Notes under the pieces: generated by a model
What the model was told of the DNA's origin: nothing
Database searches by the model: none
What the model saw: only the letters and a program-made list of their open reading frames with translations
Position numbers and translations under genes: made by a program
DNA from: Mageeibacillus sp. UBA5747
Lineage (GTDB): Bacteria; Bacillota; Clostridia; Saccharofermentanales; UBA5734
Assembly (NCBI GenBank): GCA_002419145.1
Contig: DIFN01000081.1
Location: 1 to 64,000, forward strand
Direction of reading: 5' to 3'
Length of the DNA stretch: 64,000 nt
In this document: positions 26,687 through 36,825 of the stretch, one piece after another
Position numbering within the stretch: position 1 is the stretch's first letter
How the letters are laid out: every line of letters begins with the position of its first letter

Positions 26687-28534
26687 GTGTCAACAGAAAT
26701 CAAGAATCTGCGTAACATCGCCATCATTGCCCACGTCGACCATGGTAAAACCACTCTGGTCGATGTCATGCTCAAACAAAGCGGTGTCTTTCGCGACAAT
26801 GAGCAAGTTGTGGAACAGGTCATGGACTCCAATGCGCTCGAACGTGAGCGTGGCATCACGATCCTGGCCAAGAATACCGCGGTCCGTTACGGAGATTATC
26901 GGATCAACATCGTCGACACCCCAGGCCATGCTGACTTTGGCGGCGAAGTCGAGCGTGTGCTCAAGATGGTTGACGGCGTGCTCCTGGTCGTCGATGCCTA
27001 TGACGGACCGATGCCACAGACCAGGTTTGTGCTCAGGAAAGCCCTGGCCATGAAACTGCAACCAATCGTGGTCATTAACAAGATCGACCGGCCCGATGCC
27101 CGGCCACTGGAAGTTGTCGATATGGTGCTTGAGCTCTTCATCGAACTGGGCGCTGACGATCACCAGCTGGATTTCCCGATCATTTATGCATCTGGACGCA
27201 ATGGCTATGCTTGCCTCGATCTCAAAGACATCGAAGGTGACAAGAAAGACCGGGCGGATTTCTACCCTCTCTTTGAATCCATCATCGAACACATTCCCTG
27301 CCCCAAGGGTGACCCTGAGGCCCCCTTGCAGCTTTTAGTCTCCAACATTGACTACGATTCCTATATGGGCCGCATTGCGATCGGCAGGGTCGAACGCGGG
27401 ACCATCAGCCAGAGCCAGACGATCACGGTCTGTAATTTCCTGGATTCTTTGACCAGGAATGCCCGCGTGGTCAAGTTGTTCCGTTACGAAGGTCTGCACC
27501 GCACGGAAATCAGTGAAGCCCAGATCGGTGAAATCGTCTGTGTAGCCGGCATTCCGGAAATCAACATCGGCGACACTGTCTGTGCCCAGGGCGCTGCGGA
27601 ACCCCTGCCGTTCGTCGACATCGACGAACCGACCATTGCCATGACCTTTTCGGTCAATGATAGCCCGTTCGCCGGCCGCGAAGGCAAGTTCGTCACCTCG
27701 CGCCATTTGCGCGAACGCTTGTTCCGGGAAATGGAAACCAATGTCTCGATGCGGCTCGAAGAAACAGACACCACTGAATCCTTTATCGTCAAGGGCCGTG
27801 GGGAACTCCACCTCTCGATCCTGATCGAGACGATGCGCCGCGAAGGCTATGAATTCCAGGTCAGCAAGCCCAAAGTCATTGTCAAGGAAATCGATGGTGT
27901 CCTGAGCGAACCGGTCGAGATGGTCATGATTGATGTTCCGGAAGAATTCGTCGGCGCCGTCATTGAAAAGCTGGGCCGCCGCCGGGCTGAGCTGACCAAC
28001 ATGCTCCCCCCTGAGAAAGGATACTCCCGGCTGGAGTTCAATATTCCGTCGCGTGGCTTGATTGGCTACCGGACCGAGTTTTTGACCGACACCAAGGGCA
28101 ATGGTATAATGAACAGTGTTATCAGCGGATTTGAACCTTGGAAAGGCGAGATCGAAACCCGGCCTCACGGCGTTCTCGTCGCCTGGGAATCCGGCGAAGC
28201 AGTGGCGTACGGTTTGTACAATGCTCAGGAGCGTGGCAGTCTTTTCATCGGTGCCGGGACCCCTGTCTATGAGGGGATGGTCGTCGGTGCCAATCCCAAG
28301 AATGATGACATTGTTGTCAATGTCTGCAAGAAAAAACACGTCACGAACATGCGCGCATCCGGCTCGGATGATGCTTTGCGACTCGTTCCGCCGGTTCTGA
28401 TGAGCCTGGAGCAGCATCTTGAGTTTGTTTCGGATGATGAACTGATCGAAGTCACCCCCAAATCGATCCGCCTGAGAAAGCGGATCCTTAATTCCGAAAT
28501 GCGCGCCAAACAACGTTCGCGCAAAAACGACTGA
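26687..28534 (+). CDS. typA: Ribosome-associated GTPase TypA/BipA
   Basis: Translation-factor GTPase of the EF-G class, acting on ribosome assembly and stress adaptation. 615 residues, starting at GTG 26687 after AAGGAGAA. G-domain motifs: AHVDHGKTT (15-23), [11 protein letters not shown] and [10 protein letters not shown]. The domain following matches the family at [27 protein letters not shown]17-TATAAT element lies inside the coding sequence at 28082-28110. Confidence 0.96.
   Translation: MSTEIKNLRNIAIIAHVDHGKTTLVDVMLKQSGVFRDNEQVVEQVMDSNALERERGITILAKNTAVRYGDYRINIVDTPGHADFGGEVERVLKMVDGVLLVVDAYDGPMPQTRFVLRKALAMKLQPIVVINKIDRPDARPLEVVDMVLELFIELGADDHQLDFPIIYASGRNGYACLDLKDIEGDKKDRADFYPLFESIIEHIPCPKGDPEAPLQLLVSNIDYDSYMGRIAIGRVERGTISQSQTITVCNFLDSLTRNARVVKLFRYEGLHRTEISEAQIGEIVCVAGIPEINIGDTVCAQGAAEPLPFVDIDEPTIAMTFSVNDSPFAGREGKFVTSRHLRERLFREMETNVSMRLEETDTTESFIVKGRGELHLSILIETMRREGYEFQVSKPKVIVKEIDGVLSEPVEMVMIDVPEEFVGAVIEKLGRRRAELTNMLPPEKGYSRLEFNIPSRGLIGYRTEFLTDTKGNGIMNSVISGFEPWKGEIETRPHGVLVAWESGEAVAYGLYNAQERGSLFIGAGTPVYEGMVVGANPKNDDIVVNVCKKKHVTNMRASGSDDALRLVPPVLMSLEQHLEFVSDDELIEVTPKSIRLRKRILNSEMRAKQRSRKND
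28082..28110 (+). promoter_or_regulatory. Possible internal promoter in typA driving mltG
   Basis: TTGACC, 17-base spacer and perfect TATAAT within typA codons for [12 protein letters not shown], about 430 bases before mltG. It could arise by chance from conserved codons. Confidence 0.38.
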
Positions 28535-28543
28535 TGAGGTAAT

Positions 28544-29701
28544 ATGCTGGACCGCCGCGTCAAACGCACTCTGATGACTGTCGTCACAATTTTCGTCCTG
28601 CTGGTGATTTCCGCCATCGGGTTCTATTTTGGCATGACCTATGTCATTTCACAGAATGCCCGCTTTGACCAGCTCGATGCCGAATTTCTCAAACCGGAAG
28701 GCGAAAATCAGTTTAAAATCAATAAGGATACCAAGGGCGCGATTGAAATCTACATCCCCCGGGCTGCGGATACCGCTGACATCGCCGAGATTCTCCAGGA
28801 GCGTAAGGTGATCGGCAATGCGCTGGCGTTCACGATCCTGTCGAAATTCAATGGCTTTGATGGTGCCTATCTGGCAGGAACGCACTATGTCACCAATGAC
28901 ATGAGCTATGATGAGATCATGTACATCCTGACCCAGAAACCCAACGCGGTCCGGGTCACGTTCCCGGAAGGCCTGACCTACAGCGAGGTCAAGGAACGTC
29001 TGGTCGCCGCTGGTGTCAGCTTCGATGAGCAGCGGCTCGACAGCCTGATGAAAAACCCCCAGCTTTTTATTGATTATCCGTTTGTCGCTGCGATCGACCC
29101 GAAGCCAGGTCGCGACTGGCTGCTCCAAGGCTATCTCTATCCGGACACATATGAGTTTGACATGAATACGGACGAGGAAACCATCCTCCGGACTTTCCTC
29201 AACAATACCCAGAAAAAACTGGACGAGAAGTATTATGACCAGGCCAAAGCCAGGGGTATCACCTTGGACGAGGCCATCACGCTGGCCTCCATTATCCAGG
29301 TTGAGACATCTCTCAATGAGGAGATGCGTACCATTTCCAAAGTATTCTGGAACCGGCTCGATCGTGAGATGCCCTTGGGGACAGATACAACCATCAACTA
29401 CATGCGCAAAGAAAAAGGCTTGGAAACCAAGCTCTGGCTGTCCCAGGAGGATATCGACGCGATCACGGGCCCTTACAACACCTACACCCATCTGGGTCTG
29501 CCTCCCGGACCGATTTGCTCGCCGGGCGACATGGCGATCAAAGCTGCCCTGTGGCCAGCCAAACACGATTATCTCTACTTTGTTGCCAAAGGCGATGGAA
29601 CAGGCAGCAGCGACTTCTCCTACACCCTGGAAGAACACCTTGCCAAGGTGGCCAAATACCAGGCGGCGGCTAGTCTGAATGACCAGAAAGCCAATGACTG
29701 A
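28544..29701 (+). CDS. mltG: Endolytic transglycosylase MltG (YceG-like)
   Basis: Membrane-anchored lytic transglycosylase that cleaves nascent glycan strands. 385 residues: a cytoplasmic basic start (MLDRRVKRTL), one TM helix (about 11-34), then the extracytoplasmic YceG domain with the catalytic Glu in IIQVETS (E254) and the LPPGPICSPG motif near the end. It follows typA by 9 bases; AGGT lies within the gap. The U32 peptidase gene overlaps its end. Confidence 0.94.
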   Translation: MLDRRVKRTLMTVVTIFVLLVISAIGFYFGMTYVISQNARFDQLDAEFLKPEGENQFKINKDTKGAIEIYIPRAADTADIAEILQERKVIGNALAFTILSKFNGFDGAYLAGTHYVTNDMSYDEIMYILTQKPNAVRVTFPEGLTYSEVKERLVAAGVSFDEQRLDSLMKNPQLFIDYPFVAAIDPKPGRDWLLQGYLYPDTYEFDMNTDEETILRTFLNNTQKKLDEKYYDQAKARGITLDEAITLASIIQVETSLNEEMRTISKVFWNRLDREMPLGTDTTINYMRKEKGLETKLWLSQEDIDAITGPYNTYTHLGLPPGPICSPGDMAIKAALWPAKHDYLYFVAKGDGTGSSDFSYTLEEHLAKVAKYQAAASLNDQKAND

Positions 29702-30968
29702 GGGTCTAGTACCCCCTTTCCCAGCTAAACGCCCCGAGCTATTGGCTCCAGCTGGTGACCGGAACAAACTCGAGACCGCCATCGCCTATGGCGCTGATGC
29801 GGTCTATCTGGGCAGCAAGTCTTTCAGCCTGCGGGCCCAGAGCAGCAACTTCACCCTGGAAGAATTGGCAGATGCCGTCCGTTATGCCCATGATCGTCAA
29901 GTCAAAACGTACGTTGCAGCCAATATCCTGGCTCACCCACAAGACCAATCTGTTTTGCGCGAATTCTTGCGAGCCCTCCGACCGATCGGACCGGATGGCC
30001 TGATCATTTCCGATCCAGGCGTCTTTGTTCTGGCCAGGGAAGAGGCGCCGGAAATCCCGATCCACATCAGCACCCAGGCTAGTGTGACCAACGCCGAATC
30101 TGTTCTCTTTTGGGCGCGCCAGGGAGCCAGCCGGATCGTCCTGGCTCGTGAGCTGGGCCTGGATGAAATCCGGGCCATTCGGGATCAGATTCCACCGGAG
30201 ATCGAACTCGAAGGATTTGTCCATGGGGCAATGTGCATGGCCTATTCCGGCCGCTGCCTGCTGTCCAATTTCCTGACCGGGCGGGGAGCCAACCAGGGCG
30301 AGTGCGCTCAGCCTTGCCGCTGGGAATACGAAATACACGAAATCAAGCGCCCGGACCAGCCTCTGCTCCTGACTGAGGATGGCCGCGGTTCGTATCTGAT
30401 GAATTCACGAGACCTGTGCCTGATCGAGCATATTCCGGCCCTGCTGGCAGCTGGCCTTTCGAGTTTCAAGATCGAAGGCCGGGTCAAAAGCGCTTTCTAC
30501 GTGGCTACCGTTGTCAAAGCCTATCGCGAGGCGATTGACCAGTATCTGGCTGATCCAGACCATTATGCGGTCGATCCAGCCTGGCTGTCTGATCTGGCAA
30601 AAACGGTGCATCGGCCATTTGACACTGGATTTTATTTCAGCCGCCCGGCTGTGGATGCCAAAATCTACCTCCAGGACACCCAAGTCCGAGAGGCTGCTGT
30701 TGTCGGTGTGGTTGAGGCCTATCTGCCGGACAGCGGCCTTGCTTTTGTCCAACAGCGCAATAAAGTCAGTGCGGGTGAAACCGTCGAAATTGTGCCACCG
30801 AAAGGCCGGCATTTTGAAATTGAGGTCCAGGATATGCTGGACCTGGAACGGCAGCCAATCACCAGCACCCCACATCCGAAAATGTATTTTTTCCTGCCAG
30901 TTCCGGAACCCGTTGTGACTGGATCGTTTATTCGGCGACTGGGTGACAAAGATACCCCATCCAAGTGA
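29694..30968 (+). CDS. U32 peptidase family protein, TrhP-like
   Basis: Members of this family (YrrO/TrhP branch) are required for tRNA uridine-34 hydroxylation rather than proteolysis. The U32 signature reads VHGAMCMAYSGRCLLSN followed by GECAQPCRWEY, with conserved cysteines. ATG 29694 overlaps the mltG end; an in-frame ATG at 29679 is equally possible since neither has a clear ribosome site. About 424 residues. Placement after mltG is common in Clostridia. It is assigned to TrhP by similarity of the CAQPCRW segment; the other U32 function (peptidoglycan or collagen peptidase) is less likely. Confidence 0.87.
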   Translation: MTEGLVPPFPAKRPELLAPAGDRNKLETAIAYGADAVYLGSKSFSLRAQSSNFTLEELADAVRYAHDRQVKTYVAANILAHPQDQSVLREFLRALRPIGPDGLIISDPGVFVLAREEAPEIPIHISTQASVTNAESVLFWARQGASRIVLARELGLDEIRAIRDQIPPEIELEGFVHGAMCMAYSGRCLLSNFLTGRGANQGECAQPCRWEYEIHEIKRPDQPLLLTEDGRGSYLMNSRDLCLIEHIPALLAAGLSSFKIEGRVKSAFYVATVVKAYREAIDQYLADPDHYAVDPAWLSDLAKTVHRPFDTGFYFSRPAVDAKIYLQDTQVREAAVVGVVEAYLPDSGLAFVQQRNKVSAGETVEIVPPKGRHFEIEVQDMLDLERQPITSTPHPKMYFFLPVPEPVVTGSFIRRLGDKDTPSK

Positions 30969-30976
30969 TGGAACCT

Positions 30977-31002
30977 CAAAAGCCGGCGCAAATCGCCTTT
31001 TT
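30977..31002. terminator. Bidirectional terminator between convergent genes
   Basis: Short GGCG/CGCC stem with flanking AAAAG and CTTTTT on either side of loop CAAAT. A and T runs on both sides let it work for the U32 gene and the opposed permease. Confidence 0.5.
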
Positions 31003-31016
31003 GCACGAATAGACGT

Positions 31017-32312
31017 TTAATCAAATACTTTCGACAGCAAATCACCGATTATGTGGTGCAGCTTCTTGTCAAAGCCGAACTGGGTCATGATCTCTCTGGC
31101 AATCACCAGGATGACCGGTCCGATCAGAACACCGCCCAAGCCATAGACAGCCACGCCAACAATCATGGAAAACAAAGTGGCCATCGGATGCAGGCGCAGG
31201 GCATTGCCAAGGATCGGAGGCTCAATAAAGCGCCGGATGATTGAGACCGCCAGGAACGTGATCAGGGCACCAATGCCGCCCAGGAAATTGGCGTTGATGA
31301 ACTGGTAGATTGCGATCGGAATCATGGTCGCGCTGATACCCAGGACCGGCAGGAAATCGACAATGGCAGCCAGCAGAGCGAAGACAACCGCGTAAGGCAT
31401 GTCGATCAGGATCAGTCCGACCAGCACCATGGCAAAGGTGATGATCAACAGCAACATGTAACCACCGATGACTCTGAACAATGTTTGCGACAAGATATTG
31501 AACAGGTTGACGGATTTGTTCAGGAAGGATTTGTTGTTCAGGCTGCGGTCCAGGAAGTGGTAGAGGTTGGCACTGTCAGAGATAAAATAATAACCGGACA
31601 GCAGAATGACGATGATGGCCAGGAAAATGGCCGGCAAATGACCGACAAAAGAACCCAGGCCGTTGAGTAGCGTAGTGGCCAGCCTCGGGATCGCATCAAC
31701 CAGACCTGTCTGCCACTCGACCAGGGACTGCTGGATCATGATCAGCGTCTGCTCATCGACAAAGCCGAACAGATTTGCCAAGTGCCGCATCTGTTCGGTA
31801 ACGACTGTGGCGATATCCGTCTGATAGAGCAACTGGGGAACGTAGGTGGCCAGCTCGCGCAACTGGGTGATGCTGATGAAGATGATCCCGGCAACCAGGG
31901 CAATCAGGGCGATGACCAGAATGATGTAGATGGCAATGGCCCAGCGGATGTTCAAAAGTGCGGCCGGTGTTGAACTGGGAGCTTCTGGATCTGCGGGCGG
32001 GACACGATCTGGGCCAGATTCCGCTGTTTCCGATGTCAAGGAGGAGTGATCTGTGGTTTGCGATTGAGATTCAAGTGACGTGCCAGCCTCTGGGGATGGG
32101 GCTTGCGCGGCCGGGGACTTGGGCGGGTGGATCCGGTTGGCCAGGGAAATGGAGCTGCGGGCCAGGACGAGGCCAGCGACAAAAGGCAAGAGCAGGATAA
32201 AGAGGCGAAAGCTCAGGTAGACTAGGGCGATCACCAGGGCTGTGATCAGCAAATATTTGATAATGGCGATGATCGTAGCCAAATCACGTTTGGCTTTGGC
32301 GTTCTCTGGCAT
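31017..32312 (-). CDS. AI-2E family transporter (YtvI/PerM-like)
   Basis: 431 residues with about eight predicted membrane helices and the family's C-terminal pattern (LPVLGISATMIPIAIYQF, then GVLIGPVILVIAREI). Substrates of the family vary; some act as autoinducer exporters, others as sporulation (YtvI) or ion transport proteins. Unusual is a 65-residue, Pro/Ser/Glu-rich, probably disordered insert after the second helix (about residues 58-122), which would lie in a loop. The reverse-strand sequence of this region gives long shadow frames. Confidence 0.83.
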   Translation of the reverse strand: MPENAKAKRDLATIIAIIKYLLITALVIALVYLSFRLFILLLPFVAGLVLARSSISLANRIHPPKSPAAQAPSPEAGTSLESQSQTTDHSSLTSETAESGPDRVPPADPEAPSSTPAALLNIRWAIAIYIILVIALIALVAGIIFISITQLRELATYVPQLLYQTDIATVVTEQMRHLANLFGFVDEQTLIMIQQSLVEWQTGLVDAIPRLATTLLNGLGSFVGHLPAIFLAIIVILLSGYYFISDSANLYHFLDRSLNNKSFLNKSVNLFNILSQTLFRVIGGYMLLLIITFAMVLVGLILIDMPYAVVFALLAAIVDFLPVLGISATMIPIAIYQFINANFLGGIGALITFLAVSIIRRFIEPPILGNALRLHPMATLFSMIVGVAVYGLGGVLIGPVILVIAREIMTQFGFDKKLHHIIGDLLSKVFD

Positions 32313-32346
32313 GCGTACCCCCCCTTGAAGCTCTGGTGGCGTTTTT

Positions 32347-33297
32347 TCAGACGGCTTGGTAGTATGTCACTCCAATTGTAACAAGAAGCAGCAGCAAAGC
32401 CAATGCAAACAGCAGTCCGCCGAGTAAAGATGGGTGCTCAGAGGAACTGGCTGCAGCTCCGGCAGGCAGTCGTGTCTGCAGGCGCCCCAGCAGAGCCAGC
32501 AAAGGGATGAGCGCAACCGCGGCAATGAAGGTGGCGATCAGGGAGGCATAGAAAATGGACTGTGTGGAATGGGTGGGGAGATTGAGGTATTGAGCGGTCA
32601 GGCGTGGTAAGAGCGGCGTGAGCAGGAGCATGGTCAGATTGAGCGAGGCATGCGCAAGGATACTGGGCAGCAGGCTGCCGCCGCGGGTGCGCAGCAGCCC
32701 GAGCAGCAGCCCGGCCAGAAAAGGCGAAACGAGGAAGAAGGGATCGTTGTGGAAGAGGGCAAACGCAACGGCTTGCCAGAAAATGGCTAGTCCTGGTGCT
32801 ATCTGAGAACTCAGGCTGCTCAGGATGACGCCGCGGAACATCAGTTCTTCAATCAGGGCAGGTGCGAGGACGCGGATCACAATCAGAGTACCAATGACTG
32901 GCCAAGTCTGCTGCCAGAGATCAGTCAGATAGGCATCCTGATGGTCTAGCCAGGGTAGGCGCCAGCCCAGACGCACCATGAAATAGACCGAAAGGTTATT
33001 GAGTCCATGGAAAACAACAGCAGCCGGTACCCCGATAACCGTGGCCAGGATCAGACTGCCATCACGCGACCTGCCGCCGAAAATTTCCTGGGCTGGCATG
33101 TGATCCATGAAGATGATGACTAAAGTTGGCACCAGGATCAGGCCGCCTTGCATCAGGACCGCCCGGCTGACGATCCCCTTGAGGGTACCCTCGGTCAGCC
33201 AGCTCAACCATTCAGGCTGGGCTCTGGCTGCTAGTTGCAGTGCCAAAGTCAGGACTGTGTGGATGATCAGAAGCGTCCCAGCGGCGGCGCGGTTCAT
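32347..33297 (-). CDS. CPBP family intramembrane metalloprotease
   Basis: 316 residues, eight or so membrane helices. ATG 33297 overlaps the prepilin peptidase stop as ATGA and is preferred to a much longer frame on the same strand that runs through the peptidase gene. CPBP (Abi/Rce1-like) motifs are intact: E150-E151-LMF-R155, F-A-L-F-H183, and H216-ASL-N220. These mark a glutamate-type membrane protease. Its substrate is unknown; coupling to a prepilin peptidase is uncommon. Confidence 0.87.
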   Translation of the reverse strand: MNRAAAGTLLIIHTVLTLALQLAARAQPEWLSWLTEGTLKGIVSRAVLMQGGLILVPTLVIIFMDHMPAQEIFGGRSRDGSLILATVIGVPAAVVFHGLNNLSVYFMVRLGWRLPWLDHQDAYLTDLWQQTWPVIGTLIVIRVLAPALIEELMFRGVILSSLSSQIAPGLAIFWQAVAFALFHNDPFFLVSPFLAGLLLGLLRTRGGSLLPSILAHASLNLTMLLLTPLLPRLTAQYLNLPTHSTQSIFYASLIATFIAAVALIPLLALLGRLQTRLPAGAAASSSEHPSLLGGLLFALALLLLLVTIGVTYYQAV

Positions 33298-34049
33298 TGG
33301 AACTGGCCCAGGTAGAAGTGCCAGAACCGGAAAATTTCCGGCTCGAAGAGCCAGACCAGCCAAGTGGCCACGACAATAAAGGGCCCGAAGGCCAGGGCCC
33401 CGTCCGGCTCGTCTTCTGAAGGTTTGCGGGGAGCATACTTTTTGACCAGCAATGGGATGGCAAAGAAAGAGGCGGTCAAGAACGACAGGAAAATGAGGCT
33501 TATTGCCAGCCGGTAGTCGAGCATCCAGACACAAGGGACGATCAGTTTGATATCGCCCATACCCATGGCATCCTGGCCAGCGATTCGACTGCCGATCCAG
33601 GCGATCAGGAAAAACAGGACCCCGGCCAGGACTCCGGCCAGGAAACGAAAACCCAGCTCAGCAAAAGTCCAGCCATGCATCCAGGTCTGGATCGAAGAAT
33701 GAATAAGCGCCAGGATCGCCAGACCAGCCGACAGTGGATCAGGGATGATCCGGGTTTTCCAGTCAGCGATCAGGATCAACATCATCAGGAAACTGGCCAG
33801 CACATAAGGGATATAGAGGACCAAGGGCTGGATGCGCAGCCAGCCGAATTGGACCAGGCCAGCAGACAGGGCGCTGAGGAAAAGTCCGTCCGGCAGGAAG
33901 GGACTGCGCAACTGTGGACCCAATTCAGGGGGAATTGCGGTTTCACCATATTCGACCAGCCAGGCTGATGGCAGCCGACGATAGGTCAGCCAGACCAGAA
34001 AACCCAGAAAACATCCCGGAATGAGCAGCAGGAAATCTTGCACATGCAT
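33294..34049 (-). CDS. Prepilin peptidase (A24 family) lacking the Cys methylase motif
   Basis: 251 residues with several membrane helices. The two catalytic aspartates are visible: D96 in DWKTRIIPDPL and D166 in GMGDIKL; AFGPF follows near the C terminus. The N-terminal region normally carrying a CxxC-type methyltransferase segment has no cysteine pair here, so it may only cleave leaders. No pilin, secretion ATPase or competence gene lies in the window. Transcribed with the CPBP gene by a stop-start overlap. Confidence 0.88.
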   Translation of the reverse strand: MHVQDFLLLIPGCFLGFLVWLTYRRLPSAWLVEYGETAIPPELGPQLRSPFLPDGLFLSALSAGLVQFGWLRIQPLVLYIPYVLASFLMMLILIADWKTRIIPDPLSAGLAILALIHSSIQTWMHGWTFAELGFRFLAGVLAGVLFFLIAWIGSRIAGQDAMGMGDIKLIVPCVWMLDYRLAISLIFLSFLTASFFAIPLLVKKYAPRKPSEDEPDGALAFGPFIVVATWLVWLFEPEIFRFWHFYLGQFQ

Positions 34050-34146
34050 GACAATGACACCTCGATGTTTCTATCTTAAGCGATCAGGACCTGAACACAC
34101 AATCCGTAAATATTTTCAAAGCATGTTAATCGATTGACAGATTCGA

Positions 34147-34176
34147 TTGACGTTTTTTGACGACAAGGCTTATAAT
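34147..34176 (+). promoter_or_regulatory. Sigma-A promoter of glgP
   Basis: TTGACG (34147-34152), 18-base spacer, perfect TATAAT (34171-34176). The 60-base leader contains the direct repeat CGATCATTTT/CGATCATTTA. Confidence 0.84.
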
Positions 34177-34243
34177 GGGCCGTGTTATAAAGACTGCCAA
34201 TGAACCGATCCGATCATTTTCGATCATTTAGGAGGACATTCCA

Positions 34244-36619
34244 TTGACGACTGTCGAACAGGTTAAAGATAAAATTATCAACCATTTGCGTTCTGAATTT
34301 GCTCACCAGCCGGATACGGCCAGTCAGTTCGAGTTCTGGACAGCTTTATCCAAGACGGTGGTCGAATTGCTCGCTGACCGTTGGGAGGCGTCCATTAGAC
34401 AATATACCATGCACAAACAGGCCCACTATTTTTCGGCCGAGTTTCTCGAAGGCCGTTCTCTGGTTAACAATCTGGTCAATCTTGGCCTTTATGAAACGGT
34501 CCGTGAAGCCGTAGCCGGACTGGGTTTTGACTTGACCACACTGGAAGATCAGGAAAATGATGCCGCCCTCGGCAACGGTGGCCTGGGGCGCCTGGCTGCC
34601 TGTTTTCTGGATTCCTGTGCCACGCAGAACCTGCCCGTGACCGGCTATGGCATCCTCTACCGATACGGCCTGTTTCGCCAGTCAATCGAAAATGGCTTCC
34701 AGAAAGAATATCCGGATGCCTGGATGGAGCGTGGCTATCCCTTCATCGTGCGCCGTGATGAAGAGAAGATTCTGGTCCACTACAAGGACATGGATGTCTT
34801 TGCAGTCCCTTATGACATGCCGATCACAGGTTTTGGCACCGACAACATCAACACCCTCCGCCTGTGGCGTGCCGAGCCTGCGGAAGAGTTCGACTTCAAT
34901 TTGTTCAATTCCCAGCGCTTTGATGATGCGGTGCTGCACCGGAACCGGGTCAATGACATCTACCGTGTCCTGTACCCGAATGATACCTCCTATGACGGCA
35001 AAGTCCTGCGCGTCCGCCAGCAATATTTCTTCGTCTCAGCTTCGCTGCAGAGCATCATTCGCGAACATCTGAAAACACATGACGGTAATTTGAAGAACTT
35101 TGCCGAATGGCACAGCATCCAGCTCAATGACACCCACCCGGTCGTGGGTATTCCGGAACTGATGCGCCTTTTGATGGATGAGCATGGCATGGGCTGGGAT
35201 GAAGCCTGGGCCATCACTTCGAAAACTTTTGCTTACACCAACCACACTGTTATGGCAGAAGCTCTGGAAAAATGGGATATCAGCATCTTCCAGTTCCTGT
35301 TTCCACGTATCATGGAAATTATCAGCCACATCGACTATCTCTTCCGCCAGGATATGCAGGCTCGCGGCATGCAATACGACCGGATCAACTACCTGGCCCC
35401 GCTCGGTGATGGCAAGATTCGCATGGCCTGGCTGGCCTGCTATGGTTCATTCTCGATCAATGGGGTCGCCGCCCTGCATACTCAGATCCTCAAGACGGAA
35501 ACCCTGCGTGATTTCTACGAGATCTGGCCGGAAAAATTCAGCAACAAAACCAACGGGGTCACGCCCCGCCGCTGGCTGAGGACCTGCAATCCCGAACTGG
35601 CTGGATTGCTGACGGAGCTTTCCGGAACCGAATCTTGGGTCACTCATCTCGAGACCCTCAAGAATTTGGAGACATACACAGCTGACACCTCGGTCATGAA
35701 CCGCTTCCTGGATATCAAACGCCAGCGGAAAGTGAAACTGGCTGATTTCATTGCAAAAAATGAAGGCGTCAAGATCGATCCGGATTCGATTTTCGATGTG
35801 CAGATCAAGCGCCTCCACGAATACAAACGCCAGTTGCTCAATGCACTGGAGATCTTGGACACGTATTTCCAGATCAAGGACAACCCGGCAGCAGATATCC
35901 ATCCCAGGACGTACATTTTTGCAGCTAAAGCGGCACCAGGCTATTTCAGAGCCAAGGCGACGATCAAGTTCATCAATGAAATCGCCCGCCTGGTCAACCA
36001 TGATCCGGATGTCAAAGACAAAATCAAAGTCGTCTTCGTTGCCAACTACAATGTCTCCCGCGCCGAGATGATTTTCCCAGCCTCTGATCTCTCTGAGCAG
36101 ATTTCGACGGTCGGCCTGGAGGCATCCGGAACCGGCAACATGAAGTTCATGATGAATGGTGCCCTGACGATTGGCACATATGATGGAGCCAATATCGAGA
36201 TTGCCGGCGCCGTTGGACCAGAGAATTGCTTCATTTTCGGCCAGAAGGTCGAGGATTTCCACGCGACTAAAGGCAACTACAATCCACAGTGGCAGTACAA
36301 TAATATTCCCGGTCTCAAGCGCTGCGTCGATACCCTGATCAATGGCACGTTCAGTGACGAGGGCACCGGCATGTTCCAGGACCTCTACAATGGTCTGCTT
36401 TATGGCTCCAACTGGCAGCCAGCCGATCCGTTCTATGTTCTGGGAGACTTCGACGATTACCGCAAAGCACGCCAGCACACCGACCGCGTCTATCGCGACC
36501 GCCTCGACTGGGCTCGCAAATGCTGGGTCAATATCGTCCGCAGCGGTTTCTTCAGCTCTGACCGCACCATCCACGACTACGCCAGCGAAATCTGGAAAGT
36601 GGAAAGCGCCAAGATCTGA
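34244..36619 (+). CDS. glgP: Glycogen/alpha-glucan phosphorylase
   Basis: Releases glucose-1-phosphate from glycogen or maltodextrin with pyridoxal phosphate. 791 residues, starting at TTG 34244 after AGGAGG. The PLP-lysine region reads EASGTGNMKFMMNGAL; NGGLGRLAACFLDS and QLNDTHPVV are also family signatures. Normal length. It is a single gene with its own promoter and a strong terminator; glycogen synthesis genes are not in the window. A TTG start may lower translation. Confidence 0.95.
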   Translation: MTTVEQVKDKIINHLRSEFAHQPDTASQFEFWTALSKTVVELLADRWEASIRQYTMHKQAHYFSAEFLEGRSLVNNLVNLGLYETVREAVAGLGFDLTTLEDQENDAALGNGGLGRLAACFLDSCATQNLPVTGYGILYRYGLFRQSIENGFQKEYPDAWMERGYPFIVRRDEEKILVHYKDMDVFAVPYDMPITGFGTDNINTLRLWRAEPAEEFDFNLFNSQRFDDAVLHRNRVNDIYRVLYPNDTSYDGKVLRVRQQYFFVSASLQSIIREHLKTHDGNLKNFAEWHSIQLNDTHPVVGIPELMRLLMDEHGMGWDEAWAITSKTFAYTNHTVMAEALEKWDISIFQFLFPRIMEIISHIDYLFRQDMQARGMQYDRINYLAPLGDGKIRMAWLACYGSFSINGVAALHTQILKTETLRDFYEIWPEKFSNKTNGVTPRRWLRTCNPELAGLLTELSGTESWVTHLETLKNLETYTADTSVMNRFLDIKRQRKVKLADFIAKNEGVKIDPDSIFDVQIKRLHEYKRQLLNALEILDTYFQIKDNPAADIHPRTYIFAAKAAPGYFRAKATIKFINEIARLVNHDPDVKDKIKVVFVANYNVSRAEMIFPASDLSEQISTVGLEASGTGNMKFMMNGALTIGTYDGANIEIAGAVGPENCFIFGQKVEDFHATKGNYNPQWQYNNIPGLKRCVDTLINGTFSDEGTGMFQDLYNGLLYGSNWQPADPFYVLGDFDDYRKARQHTDRVYRDRLDWARKCWVNIVRSGFFSSDRTIHDYASEIWKVESAKI

Positions 36620-36645
36620 CCTCAGAAGACACGATTTTAGCTAGC

Positions 36646-36686
36646 AAAGTCCACTTTTGTGCTTCGTGCCAAGAGTGGACTTTTTT
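36646..36686 (+). terminator. Intrinsic terminator of glgP
   Basis: AAAGTCCACT pairs with AGTGGACTTT, extended by TTTG/CAAG, with a T-run of six. Confidence 0.92.
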
Positions 36687-36825
36687 CTGCCACAACAAAG
36701 CAGGCCATGCATGTTCTCATCGGCGCGAACTATGCCATCTCGGAAGCCATCCAGGCGCACATCTCCATGAGCAGCAGGCAAACGAAAAACCTGCTAAACT
36801 GAAAGTCAACGAGGAGCAATCTCAA

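Noticed and set aside
27335..28513. Long minus-strand frame opposite typA
   Set aside because: Shadow of GC-rich codons in a highly conserved gene; no start signal and no domain.
35447..36574. Long minus-strand frame opposite glgP
   Set aside because: Shadow frame; the glgP protein signatures are clear on the plus strand.
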